From assembly GCA_023301795.1 (NCBI GenBank), contig JALZVU010000046.1, positions 1 to 34,920 of the forward strand: a stretch of 34,920 bases of DNA, in the 5' to 3' direction. Of the stretch, positions 8,805 through 17,532 are shown piece after piece. How positions within the stretch are numbered: position 1 is the first letter of the stretch; every line of letters begins with the position of its first letter. This DNA is from Granulosicoccus sp. GTDB lineage: Bacteria > Pseudomonadota > Gammaproteobacteria > Granulosicoccales > Granulosicoccaceae. A model generated the notes under the pieces. That model had not been told where the DNA came from, made no database searches, and saw only the letters and a list, made by a program, of their open reading frames with translations. The position numbers and the translations under genes are program-made.

Positions 8805-9749
8805 ATGAAACTATCAATACCCGCAGTAAGAGACAAATTTCCTATTCCTGAATTTAACAATCCTGATTCGGCGCTCTTTTTGAGAGTGGGAATGGGATTG
8901 CTGTTCGTTATCGGCGGATATAGCAAGCTCAGTCAGCTGTTGAGCCCTGTCGCCGCCCAAGCCATGGTGGACAGCTATGTCGGAACCTCAGGTTATATCA
9001 ATGAAGTGTTCCTTTCATTTCTGTTTTCTGAAGGCTCGTTCCTGACGCCTTGGGGATTTCTGACTGTATTGTCTTCGTTCGAGCTTCTTTCTGGCATTGC
9101 TTTGATAGCAGGATTGATTGTCAGGCCTCTGGCGTTGATCTATGCTTTTCTTTTATGGACGTTCGTTTTCTCTCTTCCGGTTGTTACCACACCAGGTGTG
9201 GAGGTGGCAGTTAAAACCTATACATCGCCGGCCATGTTTGTGCAGGCTCGAGATATAGCGCTGTCAGGCATGATGTTTGTCTTGTATCAGCTTGGCTCGG
9301 GGCGTCGCAGCGTGGATTCGCTATTTGTCGTTAATGCAAACGATACACGTCACGCTAGCTGGGACAATCTAGGACTGTTACTGCGCCTCTCAGTGGCGTT
9401 ACCGCTGTTGATTGGAGCATTTTTTAGTTCCTACGGCAACATCATGACTTTCGCTACACCCACATTGATTCTATTGGTTGTAGGTGTGCTTCTAGTCCTG
9501 GGTGTAAAAGTGCGAGAAGCTGCAGTCGTCATTATGTTGATAATGCTCTGGTTCATAATGACAAAACTAAGTCTGGATAAGTCTGTCATCGCTAACCTGA
9601 ATGGCTTCAAGCGCGAGCTGGCCCTGTTTGCCGGTGCATTGGTGTTGTTTGGTCGCGGTGGAGGCAACAGTTACACACCTGCCGACGTCATCAAGCGAGT
9701 ACGTGTGGCTCTGGGCCGCCAACCTGCAGACGCTCTGAATGCATCATAA
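8805..9749 (+). CDS. DoxX-family membrane protein, extended
   Basis: This 314-residue integral membrane protein has about eight hydrophobic segments. The first half (22-170) fits DoxX/DoxD: SALFLRVGMGLLFVIGGYSKLSQL, then a FELLSGIALIAGLIVRPLALI helix pair. The second half (about 187-285) starts again with LLLRLSVALPLLIGAFFSSYG, suggesting an internal duplication of the four-helix unit. Family members act as membrane partners in thiosulfate:quinone or thiol oxidation; here the substrate is unknown. The gene follows the sigma/anti-sigma pair by 95 bases in the same direction and is closed by a strong terminator, so it is the likeliest local target of that sigma factor. Confidence 0.8.
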   Translation: MKLSIPAVRDKFPIPEFNNPDSALFLRVGMGLLFVIGGYSKLSQLLSPVAAQAMVDSYVGTSGYINEVFLSFLFSEGSFLTPWGFLTVLSSFELLSGIALIAGLIVRPLALIYAFLLWTFVFSLPVVTTPGVEVAVKTYTSPAMFVQARDIALSGMMFVLYQLGSGRRSVDSLFVVNANDTRHASWDNLGLLLRLSVALPLLIGAFFSSYGNIMTFATPTLILLVVGVLLVLGVKVREAAVVIMLIMLWFIMTKLSLDKSVIANLNGFKRELALFAGALVLFGRGGGNSYTPADVIKRVRVALGRQPADALNAS

Positions 9750-9866
9750 GCTCAGTTGACACATCATTAGATCGTTGGCTATCTATTCAGACTTAGCGCT
9801 GAGCGGTGTCTACTCTCACATATCGGTGCTTTTTAAGATGAGATTAGCCAAGCTTCTAAACCCTTT

Positions 9867-9910
9867 CATGTGCGATGCGACACTACGTGGTTCATCGCAC
9901 ATGCTTTTTT
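9867..9910 (+). terminator. Strong rho-independent terminator
   Basis: CATGTGCGATG (9867-9877) and CATCGCACATG (9893-9903) form a perfect 11-bp stem with a 15-base loop, followed by CTTTTTT. The T-run is on the plus strand, so it ends transcription from the sigma/DoxX operon just before the convergent soxG stop. Confidence 0.9.
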
Positions 9911-9918
9911 CAGCGCAA

Positions 9919-10596
9919 TTACTTTGGCTCGGACGTGGCGTGTAAGCCATACTCCGCCCCTGCACGCTGCAGCCATAACCATAGGTAATCAGTAAAGCTG
10001 CGACGCACCAACAGCTCATAGCGCCCCTGTGCCTCATCTACCTCTACTGCTCGCAGTGTCACTTGCGCTTTGGCAAACGTGGTGTTAACCACCTTACCCT
10101 GCCCCAGATGATCTGGATGCACGTCATAGCCTGTGCTTTTCATCAACACGCTTCGAGCGTGAGTCCCGGACAACTCCAGGATGGTGTACCCGCCTGAAAT
10201 ATTGACGATGGCAATATGCCCGGGGATAGCGTCACGCAGAGCCCCCTCAATAGCAAATACCTCTTCAAGTGGGCATGACAACACCCAGGCATCAGGCGAC
10301 ATCCATCGCACACAGTACGCACCGTTAGTGTCACTGTGTAATCGGGAGCTCAGGGCAATACCACAGTATGATTTCAACGCAGTGCTAAGCGCATCAGCAT
10401 TTGAGGTTGCGCGCAGCATGAGTAAGCCGGTGACAGCTTTTTCCGTGAGCAGAACACCGCTGTCTGTGGTCGACGTACCGGCCGCAGGGGGAAGCTGTGC
10501 ATGTGCAAGACCGGAACTCAGCATGCCAGCATCAGCGCCGCTTGCCGATAAATCCGCACATTGATCCATAACGGCAACCATTGAATCATTACTCAT
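9919..10596 (-). CDS. soxG: Sarcosine oxidase gamma subunit
   Basis: This 225-residue protein is the last gene of a soxBDAG set. The gamma subunit is a GcvT/TrmE-like structural subunit of the heterotetramer. The pattern TGLLMLRATSNADALSTALK, RWMSPDAWVLSCP, IVNISGGYTILELSGTHARSVLMK and LLVRRSFTDYLWLWLQRAGAEYG matches SoxG. The N-terminal 40 residues are variable. Its ATG overlaps the TGA of soxA (ATGA), so the two are translationally coupled. It has no cofactor-binding residues of its own that I can see. Confidence 0.92.
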   Translation of the reverse strand: MSNDSMVAVMDQCADLSASGADAGMLSSGLAHAQLPPAAGTSTTDSGVLLTEKAVTGLLMLRATSNADALSTALKSYCGIALSSRLHSDTNGAYCVRWMSPDAWVLSCPLEEVFAIEGALRDAIPGHIAIVNISGGYTILELSGTHARSVLMKSTGYDVHPDHLGQGKVVNTTFAKAQVTLRAVEVDEAQGRYELLVRRSFTDYLWLWLQRAGAEYGLHATSEPK

Positions 10597-13500
10597 ACTT
10601 TTTGCCTCTGGTTGTCAGGATCAAGGAATACGGTAGAACAGATTTCTGCTTCTATGACACTGCCGTCTCGCAATGGGAAGAACACAGTTTCTCCCATACG
10701 GTTTAGCCCATCCTTAATGAGTCCCATGGCAATGCGTCGCTTAAGAAAAGCGCTGTAGTAGCTGGAGGTAACGTGCCCCACCATCGTCATTGGGATGGGC
10801 TCTGCCGGATCCCTGACCGCCTGAGCGCCTTCAGGCAACTCCGCTTGAGAATCAACAGTACGTAGCCCCACCAAGTGTTTTCGATCGGTACGTAAAAAGT
10901 CGTTGCGCTTCATACCGCGCTTACCCAGATAGCTGAACGGCTTGCTATCCACCACAGCCCATCCGTGGTTTATATCAAGCGGTGTTACTGATCCATCCGT
11001 ATCCTGCCCTACAATGATAAAACCCTTCTCAGCCCGCAGTACATGCATGCTTTCAGTGCCGTATGGCGTGAGATTGAATTCTTCGCCCGCCTCAAACAAG
11101 GCCTTCCATACGGCCAAGCCATAGTGTGCAGCTACGTTTATTTCAAACGACAGGTCTCCTGTAAAAGAGATACGGAAGATTCTGGCGGGGATGCCCGCAA
11201 CGGTTGCCTCTGTACACTGCATGAATTTCAGACTGTCTGCTGAGACATCAGCATCGGTCAGCTTTTCAAGCAGCTTGCGCGCATCGGGGCCAGCAATGGC
11301 CATCGTCGCCCAGTGATCGGTGACGCTGTTGAAAAATACCTCAAGCTCTGGCCATTCAGTCTGGTGATAGATTTCCAGCCAAGACATCACGCGAGCAGCA
11401 CCACCTGTAGTGGTAGTCATGTGGAAATGATTCTCTGCCAGACATGCCGTTACTCCATCGTCCATCACCATGCCATCGTCACTGCACATCAAACCATAGC
11501 GGCAGAACCCGGGTTTCAACTTTGCCCAGGCGTTGGTATACACGCGCGCAAGAAACTCACGAGCATCCTTACCTTGAATATCAATTTTGCCCAGGGTGGA
11601 TGCATCCAATACGCCCACGCCCTGCCGCATAGCCAGCTGTTCACGAACAATGGCCTGATCCATGGTTTCATCACCTACGGGGTAGTACCACGGGCGCTTC
11701 CACTGACCGACGTTTTCAAACTCAGCGCCTCGATCCAAATGCCACTCGTGCATGGGTGTGAATCGCTGTGGGTCGAATAATGGGCCGGTATGCGCACCTG
11801 TAACAACGCCAAAACTGACGGGTGTGTAGTTTGGTCGGAATACCGTGGTGCCTGTCTGCGCAATGGTTTTGCCCAAGGCGTTGGCTACAATCGCCATACC
11901 ATTAATGTTGCCGGTTTTACCCTGATCGGTACCAAACCCCAGCGCTGTGTAGCGTTTGACATGCTCGATGGACTCAAAGCCTTCGCGCGTTGTCATCTCG
12001 ATACCTGCAGCCGTCACATCGTTTTGCATATCAACAAACTGCTTCGGCGAGCGACTGCACGGTTTAGTGTGCGGTAGCAGATACACAGGCATAGCATCGC
12101 AGTGAGTTTGATTACCCGATGATGCTATGGGTACTGGCAAATCATCAATATCAGCTTTGCCTGAAGCGTGAGTGGCATTGGCCGCATCCTGGCCGGCTTT
12201 CACACCATCGGCTAGGACATCGCTCAGGCTTTGCTGACCACTAACTGCACCAGCGCTCCAGCGTTGTTCAGTGGTCGTACCCGGAACAAAACCGAGGATC
12301 TCTGAAGACCATACGGGGCGACTGCCCGTGTGACACGACAAGTGCACCGCAGGACTCCAACCGCCACTACTGGCGATGGTGTCACACGTCAGGTGCTGAG
12401 TGTCACCGGTAACAAAGGTGGCGCTTGTGTTGATAGGCGCAACAATAGCCCCTTGAACGCGTTTTTTACCGCGAGCTTCTATTAGTGCCGAACCTTTCAT
12501 GACTTTGATACCGCGCTCAAGTGCAAGCTCAGTTGCGACGCCATCGGGTGCGGCGCGAGTGTCGATAATAGCTACAACTTCACGGCCGGCATCAGCCCAG
12601 TCAAGCGCACATTGATAACCACTGTCGTTGCTGGTAACTACCACAAGCTTGTTACCGGGTACAACAGCAAAGCGATTTATATAATGCGAAATGCTGGAAG
12701 CGACCATGCAACCCGGCAAATCATTATTGGCAAATACCAACGGGCGTTCGTGCGCGCCAGTTGCCAGCACAACACTTCCTGCACGCACCTTGTGCATACG
12801 CTGGCGAGCCTGACCACTGGGAGCACGGTCGTTTAAATGATCAGTACGACGTTCGCTGATAGTCAGGAAATTATGATCGTGATATCCGTTCACCGTGGCT
12901 CGTGTCAGCATGGTTACCTGCGGGTTTGCACCTAACTGCTCTACCACATCGGCAACCCACTGCATGGCAGGCTTTCCGTCAATAGTCTCTTTACTGAACA
13001 ATAAAGAACCACCAAACTCACTACCTTCGTCGGCAATCAACACGCGTGCGCCGCTCTTTGCAGCACGCAACGCTGCCATCAAACCTGCAGGCCCAGCCCC
13101 CACTACCATCACGTCTGCGTGACGATTCATATGATCATAGCGATCAACATCAGGCACTGCCGGACTGCTGCCTAGTCCAGCCGCTTTACGGATGAATTTC
13201 TCGTAGGTTTCCCATCGAGATTTTGGCCACATGAAAGTCTTATAGTAGAAACCGGGGGTCATCAAATCACCGCCCACACGCCCTAAAAGCCCCATGACAT
13301 CGAAATCCACATTGGGCCAACCGTTAACAGGCTTTGCCACTAGCCCGTTGTAGAGCATTTGTTCTGTAGCCTTGATGTTAGGTATCTGCGTTGCCTCGGT
13401 TGAACCGATTTGCAACACGGCGTTGGGTTCTTCAACGCCTGCCGTCATGATGCCGCGCGGCCTGCCGTACTTGAAGCTTCGCCCTACAACATCTACACCA

Positions 13501-13652
13501 TTAGCCAGCAATGCTGATGCAAGGGTGTCCCCTTCAAATCCCATCAAGGGCCTGCCATCGAACGAGAAGGTTATTGGCTTACCACGATTTATACGCCCAC
13601 CATTGTCAAGGCGGTTACGCTGCTGAATCTTTAGCTGGGATTGCGAGAGCAT
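10593..13652 (-). CDS. soxA: Sarcosine oxidase alpha subunit
   Basis: This 1019-residue subunit is near the family length of about 1000. Residues 20-105 form a 2Fe-2S-like N-terminal domain without iron ligands (GKPITFSFDGRPLMGFEGDT, FKYGRPRGIMTAG). A dinucleotide-binding domain follows with GAGPAG at 185-190 (the NAD site in this family) and the second-strand motif VLATGAHERPLVF. The C-terminal third is a GcvT-like folate-binding module (REQLAMRQGVGVLDASTLGKIDIQGKDA..., YGTESMHVLRAEKGF, DLSFEINVA). The enzyme oxidises sarcosine to glycine and, with tetrahydrofolate, captures the methyl group as 5,10-methylene-THF. It overlaps soxD by one base (TAATG) and soxG by four. Confidence 0.97.
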   Translation of the reverse strand: MLSQSQLKIQQRNRLDNGGRINRGKPITFSFDGRPLMGFEGDTLASALLANGVDVVGRSFKYGRPRGIMTAGVEEPNAVLQIGSTEATQIPNIKATEQMLYNGLVAKPVNGWPNVDFDVMGLLGRVGGDLMTPGFYYKTFMWPKSRWETYEKFIRKAAGLGSSPAVPDVDRYDHMNRHADVMVVGAGPAGLMAALRAAKSGARVLIADEGSEFGGSLLFSKETIDGKPAMQWVADVVEQLGANPQVTMLTRATVNGYHDHNFLTISERRTDHLNDRAPSGQARQRMHKVRAGSVVLATGAHERPLVFANNDLPGCMVASSISHYINRFAVVPGNKLVVVTSNDSGYQCALDWADAGREVVAIIDTRAAPDGVATELALERGIKVMKGSALIEARGKKRVQGAIVAPINTSATFVTGDTQHLTCDTIASSGGWSPAVHLSCHTGSRPVWSSEILGFVPGTTTEQRWSAGAVSGQQSLSDVLADGVKAGQDAANATHASGKADIDDLPVPIASSGNQTHCDAMPVYLLPHTKPCSRSPKQFVDMQNDVTAAGIEMTTREGFESIEHVKRYTALGFGTDQGKTGNINGMAIVANALGKTIAQTGTTVFRPNYTPVSFGVVTGAHTGPLFDPQRFTPMHEWHLDRGAEFENVGQWKRPWYYPVGDETMDQAIVREQLAMRQGVGVLDASTLGKIDIQGKDAREFLARVYTNAWAKLKPGFCRYGLMCSDDGMVMDDGVTACLAENHFHMTTTTGGAARVMSWLEIYHQTEWPELEVFFNSVTDHWATMAIAGPDARKLLEKLTDADVSADSLKFMQCTEATVAGIPARIFRISFTGDLSFEINVAAHYGLAVWKALFEAGEEFNLTPYGTESMHVLRAEKGFIIVGQDTDGSVTPLDINHGWAVVDSKPFSYLGKRGMKRNDFLRTDRKHLVGLRTVDSQAELPEGAQAVRDPAEPIPMTMVGHVTSSYYSAFLKRRIAMGLIKDGLNRMGETVFFPLRDGSVIEAEICSTVFLDPDNQRQKV

Positions 13653-13996
13653 TAGCTGCCCTCCTTATCGGCTGTTCGGTAATTGAGTACTGAACCGGTG
13701 GGCCCAACGCTCATCTGGCTTGTAGATTCAAGGACTTCACCGGTCTTATAGGTGGCGTAGATTTCATAGGTCTGGGTGTTTCTGGAAACATTGAAGTACT
13801 TACCACAGCCTGCAGCATGTACCCACAGCTCGCGATATTCACCGCGTGTGTTCTTGCGGTAGAACAGGTAGTCGCCCCATTGCTCATCAGTCATGGAATC
13901 CGGATCTAGCGGTCGAGGCAAGTGCGCCTGCCCTGCGGCATGGAACTCTTCTTCTTCGCGATGCTCTTCGCAGTAGGGGCAATGTATCAGGAACAT
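13652..13996 (-). CDS. soxD: Sarcosine oxidase delta subunit
   Basis: This 114-residue zinc subunit sits between soxB and soxA. The zinc ligands of the family are visible: C6 and C9 (HCPYCEE) and H60/C64 (LWVHAAGCGKYFNV), very close to C6, C9, H59 and C63 in the characterised subunit. The pattern EEFHAAGQAHLPRP, WGDYLFYRKNTRG and EYRELWVH is typical. It is structural and needed for tetramer assembly. The TAA stop shares a base with the soxA ATG, giving translational coupling. A 96-base gap separates it from soxB. Confidence 0.95.
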   Translation of the reverse strand: MFLIHCPYCEEHREEEEFHAAGQAHLPRPLDPDSMTDEQWGDYLFYRKNTRGEYRELWVHAAGCGKYFNVSRNTQTYEIYATYKTGEVLESTSQMSVGPTGSVLNYRTADKEGS

Positions 13997-14092
13997 GTTG
14001 GTAGACGTCGACGTTGTTCGTTCAAATAAGGGGAATCGCAGAATGCTTGATGATGTGCGGTCTAAGTGCGAGCTATTGGATAGACGCTGAAC

Positions 14093-15385
14093 TTAGTGTG
14101 CAACACCCGCAGCACCATGCTCGTCAATGAGAGAACCATCGCGGAAACGCCAATAATTAAAGGGTTTCGCGATAGCGTTTGGTTCGCCCTTGGCCAGCAG
14201 ATCGGCAAACACATGACCCGACCCTGGAGTCGCTTTAAACCCTCCAGTACCCCATCCACAATTAAAGAAGAGATTTTCCACCGGCGTCTTAGAGATGATG
14301 GGACAAGCATCCGGGGTGGTATCTACAATACCGCCCCACTGGCGATTCATGTGCACGCGCGACACTTGCGGAAACAGCTCAAGAATGGCGTGCATGGTGT
14401 GTTCAATGACCGGGAATGAACCACGCTGCCCGTAGCCTACATAGCCGTCGATACCAGCGCCGATCACCAGATCACCTTTGTCTGATTGAGACATATACCC
14501 GTGTACCGCATTGGACATTACAACGGTATCCAGAATCGGTTTGATAGGTTCAGACACATACGCTTGCAGCGGATGCGATTCGATAGGAAGCTCAAAACCT
14601 GCATAGCCTGCCAGCACGCCAGAATTACCGGCGGTAACACAGCCAATACGGTCAGCCTTTATGACGCCATGCTGAGCAGTTTGTACGCCCACCGCAGCAC
14701 CATCTTCAATAACGATATCGGTGACTTCAGTCTGCTGGATGATATCCACGCCATAGCTGTCAGCACCCCGCGCAAATCCCCATGCCACAGCATCATGCCG
14801 AGCAACACCCGCTCGCGGTTGCCATGAAGCACCCAGGACGGGATACCGTGTACTACCCGAGCAGTCCATGATGGGTACGATTTGAGCGCATTGCTGTGCG
14901 TCGAGAACTTCACCATCAATACCGTTCAACCGGTTTGCGTTTACCCGACGTTCGATGTCACGCATATCCTGAAGATTGTGGCCAAGATTCAGCACACCTC
15001 GCTGGGAGAACATGACGTTGTAGTTCAGCTCCTGAGATAAACCTTCCCATAGCTTCATGGCATGTTCATACAGATGAGCAGCTTCATCCCACAGGTAGTT
15101 GGAGCGCACAATAGTCGTATTACGACCTGTATTGCCGCCTCCAATCCAGCCCTTCTCGATGACAGCAATATTGACCTTGTCATGCATTTTGGCAAGGTAG
15201 AAAGCGGTGGCAAGACCGTGACCTCCACCGCCGACGATAACAATATCGTAGTGCTTTTTTGGCTTGGGATTGCGCCACATCCGCTGCCAATGCTCCTGGT
15301 GGCGGTAAGCTTGCTTGATAAGACCAAATCCGGAAAAACGACTCATACGGGGTATGCCGGGTGCTGAACGAGTAGGTGTAGCCAT
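14093..15385 (-). CDS. soxB: Sarcosine oxidase beta subunit
   Basis: This is the catalytic flavoprotein subunit. The FAD-binding motif is DIVIVGGGGHGLATAFYLAK near residues 47-66, followed by EKGWIGGGNTGRNTTIVRSNYL, a SoxB hallmark. The covalent FMN histidine of the family lies in VARHDAV (H197 in this numbering). The C-terminal flavin region is CGWGTGGFKATPGSG. The frame opens at 15448, but the ATG at 15385 has an AAGG about nine bases upstream; the ATG at 15346 (MSRFSGFG) aligns best with characterised SoxB proteins and is a serious alternative. It is the first gene of the operon and is divergent from a GlxA-type regulator, with a 114-base control region. Confidence 0.96.
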   Translation of the reverse strand: MATPTRSAPGIPRMSRFSGFGLIKQAYRHQEHWQRMWRNPKPKKHYDIVIVGGGGHGLATAFYLAKMHDKVNIAVIEKGWIGGGNTGRNTTIVRSNYLWDEAAHLYEHAMKLWEGLSQELNYNVMFSQRGVLNLGHNLQDMRDIERRVNANRLNGIDGEVLDAQQCAQIVPIMDCSGSTRYPVLGASWQPRAGVARHDAVAWGFARGADSYGVDIIQQTEVTDIVIEDGAAVGVQTAQHGVIKADRIGCVTAGNSGVLAGYAGFELPIESHPLQAYVSEPIKPILDTVVMSNAVHGYMSQSDKGDLVIGAGIDGYVGYGQRGSFPVIEHTMHAILELFPQVSRVHMNRQWGGIVDTTPDACPIISKTPVENLFFNCGWGTGGFKATPGSGHVFADLLAKGEPNAIAKPFNYWRFRDGSLIDEHGAAGVAH

Positions 15386-15430
15386 TGTGCAACCTTGAAG
15401 CGACGAGCTACTGACTACAAACGCACAGTT

Positions 15431-15449
15431 ATTGCCTGTAAGCGGCAAT
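15431..15449. promoter_or_regulatory. Inverted repeat in the sox/regulator control region
   Basis: ATTGCC (15431-15436) and GGCAAT (15444-15449) form a 6-bp inverted repeat with a 7-base spacer, in the 114-base gap between soxB and the divergent AraC-type gene. The size fits an operator, but AraC/GlxA proteins often bind direct repeats, so binding here is speculative. Confidence 0.35.
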
Positions 15450-15499
15450 TTTAGCTTTTCACGACAGATTTACCGCTCCGCTAAGGTTATTATTAGCAC

Positions 15500-16465
15500 A
15501 TGAGTAACCTGATACATGTAACGTTCGTCCTGCAGGATAATTTCTCCCTGCTGGCTTTCACCGCTGCTGCGGATGCCCTGACTACTGCCAATCTCGTGCA
15601 GAAATCCCGGCAATACAGTTTTCAAACAGCCAGCCTGGGTGATCAGTCGGTTGCCAGCGATTTGGGCATTCAAATTACGGCTGACTCTCCACTGCCCTCA
15701 GTGGACGTCGCGAGTACCGATTACATCATTGTCTGTGGAGGTTATCGCTGTGATTTAAGCCATCGGCCAGCATTGAGCGAGCTACTCAAAAAAGCGAGCG
15801 AGCGTGACGTCAGGCTCGGTGGATTGTGGAACGGCAGCATCGCGTTGGCACACGCTGGCCTCATGGATGGATTTAGCTGTACTCTGCACCCCGACAACCA
15901 TGCTTATGCGCAGCAACACTTCCCCACGTTGTTGGTGCGCAATGATGCAGTCGTTATTGATAGAGCCCGTTTCAGTGCTGCAGGTCCGAACAGTAGCTTC
16001 GATCTGATGTTGTTATTGATACAACGTGTGCAAGACAGCGCCACGGTAATCGCCATCAGAAACATCCTGCGCGCCGATGTCGGCCAACCCCCAGAGCCTG
16101 CGCAAGACCACAGTGGCCAACCTTTCAGAAGACCTTCCGAGAAGCTACAACGCGCTGTACAGCTAATGCGCAACAATCTGGACGAGACCCTGCACCGGGA
16201 TGATCTGGCGGCTCATCTAAATATGTCCACCCGTGCCATGGAGCGGATGTTCCAGAAGTATGTGAACACAAGTCCGGCCCGCCACTATATGGAATTGCGA
16301 TTACTCAAGGCACATGAGATGCTAAGACAAACCAATGACACCGTAACCAGTATTGCCGGGCGCTGTGGGTTTGTCAGTGGCGCACATTTTAGCCGCACAT
16401 TTAGCAATCGGTTTGGTTGTTCGCCAAAGACGTTGCGCCAGACTGCGTTGCGGTTGATTGATTGA
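15500..16465 (+). CDS. GlxA-family transcriptional activator (DJ-1/PfpI + AraC HTH)
   Basis: This 321-residue protein has two domains. Residues 1-190 are a DJ-1/PfpI-like sensor (TFVLQDNFSLLAFTAAADAL, DYIIVCGGYRCD, GGLWNGSIALAHAGLMDG); the catalytic cysteine of active class I amidotransferases appears replaced (WNGS), as usual in these regulators. Residues 213-316 are a double AraC helix-turn-helix (DDLAAHLNMSTRAMERMFQK and TSIAGRCGFVSGAHFSRTF). This architecture is that of GbdR, SouR, CdhR and ArgR, regulators of glycine betaine, sarcosine, carnitine and arginine use. Divergence from soxBDAG makes a sarcosine- or betaine-responsive activator likely. The 3' end contains a TTGA tetranucleotide run. 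Confidence 0.92.
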   Translation: MSNLIHVTFVLQDNFSLLAFTAAADALTTANLVQKSRQYSFQTASLGDQSVASDLGIQITADSPLPSVDVASTDYIIVCGGYRCDLSHRPALSELLKKASERDVRLGGLWNGSIALAHAGLMDGFSCTLHPDNHAYAQQHFPTLLVRNDAVVIDRARFSAAGPNSSFDLMLLLIQRVQDSATVIAIRNILRADVGQPPEPAQDHSGQPFRRPSEKLQRAVQLMRNNLDETLHRDDLAAHLNMSTRAMERMFQKYVNTSPARHYMELRLLKAHEMLRQTNDTVTSIAGRCGFVSGAHFSRTFSNRFGCSPKTLRQTALRLID

Positions 16466-16492
16466 TTGATTGGTCTGCGTTATCTACATACG

Positions 16493-17248
16493 CTAGATGT
16501 CGGTGCCATAGCTGGCGCACATCAAGACAGTGGCCGCGAACGTCGATGCACACTCTGCCATCATCAGATGCCCGACGGACGGTATGTTGACACGCGTTGT
16601 GCATAACTGGTTTGCCCACTCTGGCGTATCCCACCCATCAGATGACCTCGCGCCGGCAATGAGGTTCACGGGCATTTCTGACTTCATCAGTTTATGAATG
16701 TTGCCAAGATATTCCGGCTTTTGTGTTTCTTCGACAACAGCTCTGGCTTGCGCCTTAATAGTTGTGGGCGGTTGATTAGCCAACCACTCCCTGGCTAACC
16801 GACGCGTGTATGGATTCAACGTTACTCCAGCGCCTTCCATCCATGCATCTGGATCATTGCAATAGCCTTGTACAATATCTGCAACTTCCTCATCAGACTT
16901 GTCGGCAATTTGTGCAGACCAGAACGCATCGTTGAGAGTGAAGTTGCCTTCAACACTTGTGTATGAGGCAACGAGTTCTTTGTGATCATGTGCTACGAGT
17001 GCTGAGATGGCACCTCCCACCGAATGTCCTACCAAGTTCACCTTGGAGCCAAGGCCTGCGATAAATTCAGCAATGAGCTTGGACTGATCGTGGAGCGTAA
17101 TATTTTTTGTATCTTCTTCGCTCCGCTCTCCGTATCCAATCAAATCTGGTGCGTAAGCATCAGTTTCACCAAATGCGTGAAGAATCTCAGGGGCGCTTAG
17201 GTTTCCGAATAAGCCATGAACCAATACTACTGGATGGTGGTTTTTCAT
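16493..17248 (-). CDS. Alpha/beta hydrolase
   Basis: This 251-residue soluble protein has the alpha/beta-hydrolase fold. It shows the oxyanion-hole strand VVLVHGLFG (7-15), LIGYGERS (36-43), the nucleophile elbow GHSVGG with S76, and the catalytic histidine in SVGHLMMAE near the C-terminus. An acid residue is expected in the region LIAGARSSDGWD. No signal peptide is present, so it is cytoplasmic. It could be an esterase, a lactonase or a dehalogenase-like enzyme; nothing in the sequence decides the substrate. It converges on the AraC-type regulator, with only 27 bases between them, and is probably transcribed alone. Confidence 0.85.
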   Translation of the reverse strand: MKNHHPVVLVHGLFGNLSAPEILHAFGETDAYAPDLIGYGERSEEDTKNITLHDQSKLIAEFIAGLGSKVNLVGHSVGGAISALVAHDHKELVASYTSVEGNFTLNDAFWSAQIADKSDEEVADIVQGYCNDPDAWMEGAGVTLNPYTRRLAREWLANQPPTTIKAQARAVVEETQKPEYLGNIHKLMKSEMPVNLIAGARSSDGWDTPEWANQLCTTRVNIPSVGHLMMAECASTFAATVLMCASYGTDI

Positions 17249-17532
17249 TACAAACTATATCCTCTGTTCGTTGAGTTTATCGACATCAATGTCTGCCCCC
17301 ACGACAAGCTAGGGCTGATTTCACCAATCACTACGGAACGTACCCAATACCGAGCCGCGTGCCGAAGGGATGTTAACAGGCGACTCGAATTATCGAGCAG
17401 ACGTTCTGACTGACCGCGATAGAACATGGAGACGCGACGCAATCGAAGTTATACTGCTAGCTGATCAGACCCTCATTGTAGAAATAACTTCTTCTGGGGT
17501 AAATATTGTTCAACAATGGATAGCCCGGAACA

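Noticed and set aside
10181-10564. 127-residue plus-strand open frame inside soxG
   Set aside because: It is antisense to soxG, with composition typical of a reverse-frame shadow.
11313-11780. 155-residue plus-strand open frame inside soxA
   Set aside because: It is antisense to the conserved GcvT-like part of soxA and has no recognisable fold or start signal.
16454-16472. TTGA tetranucleotide run at the end of the AraC-type regulator
   Set aside because: About 4.75 copies at the stop codon look like a phase-variation tract, but the repeat gives a stop in every frame, so slippage would barely alter the protein.
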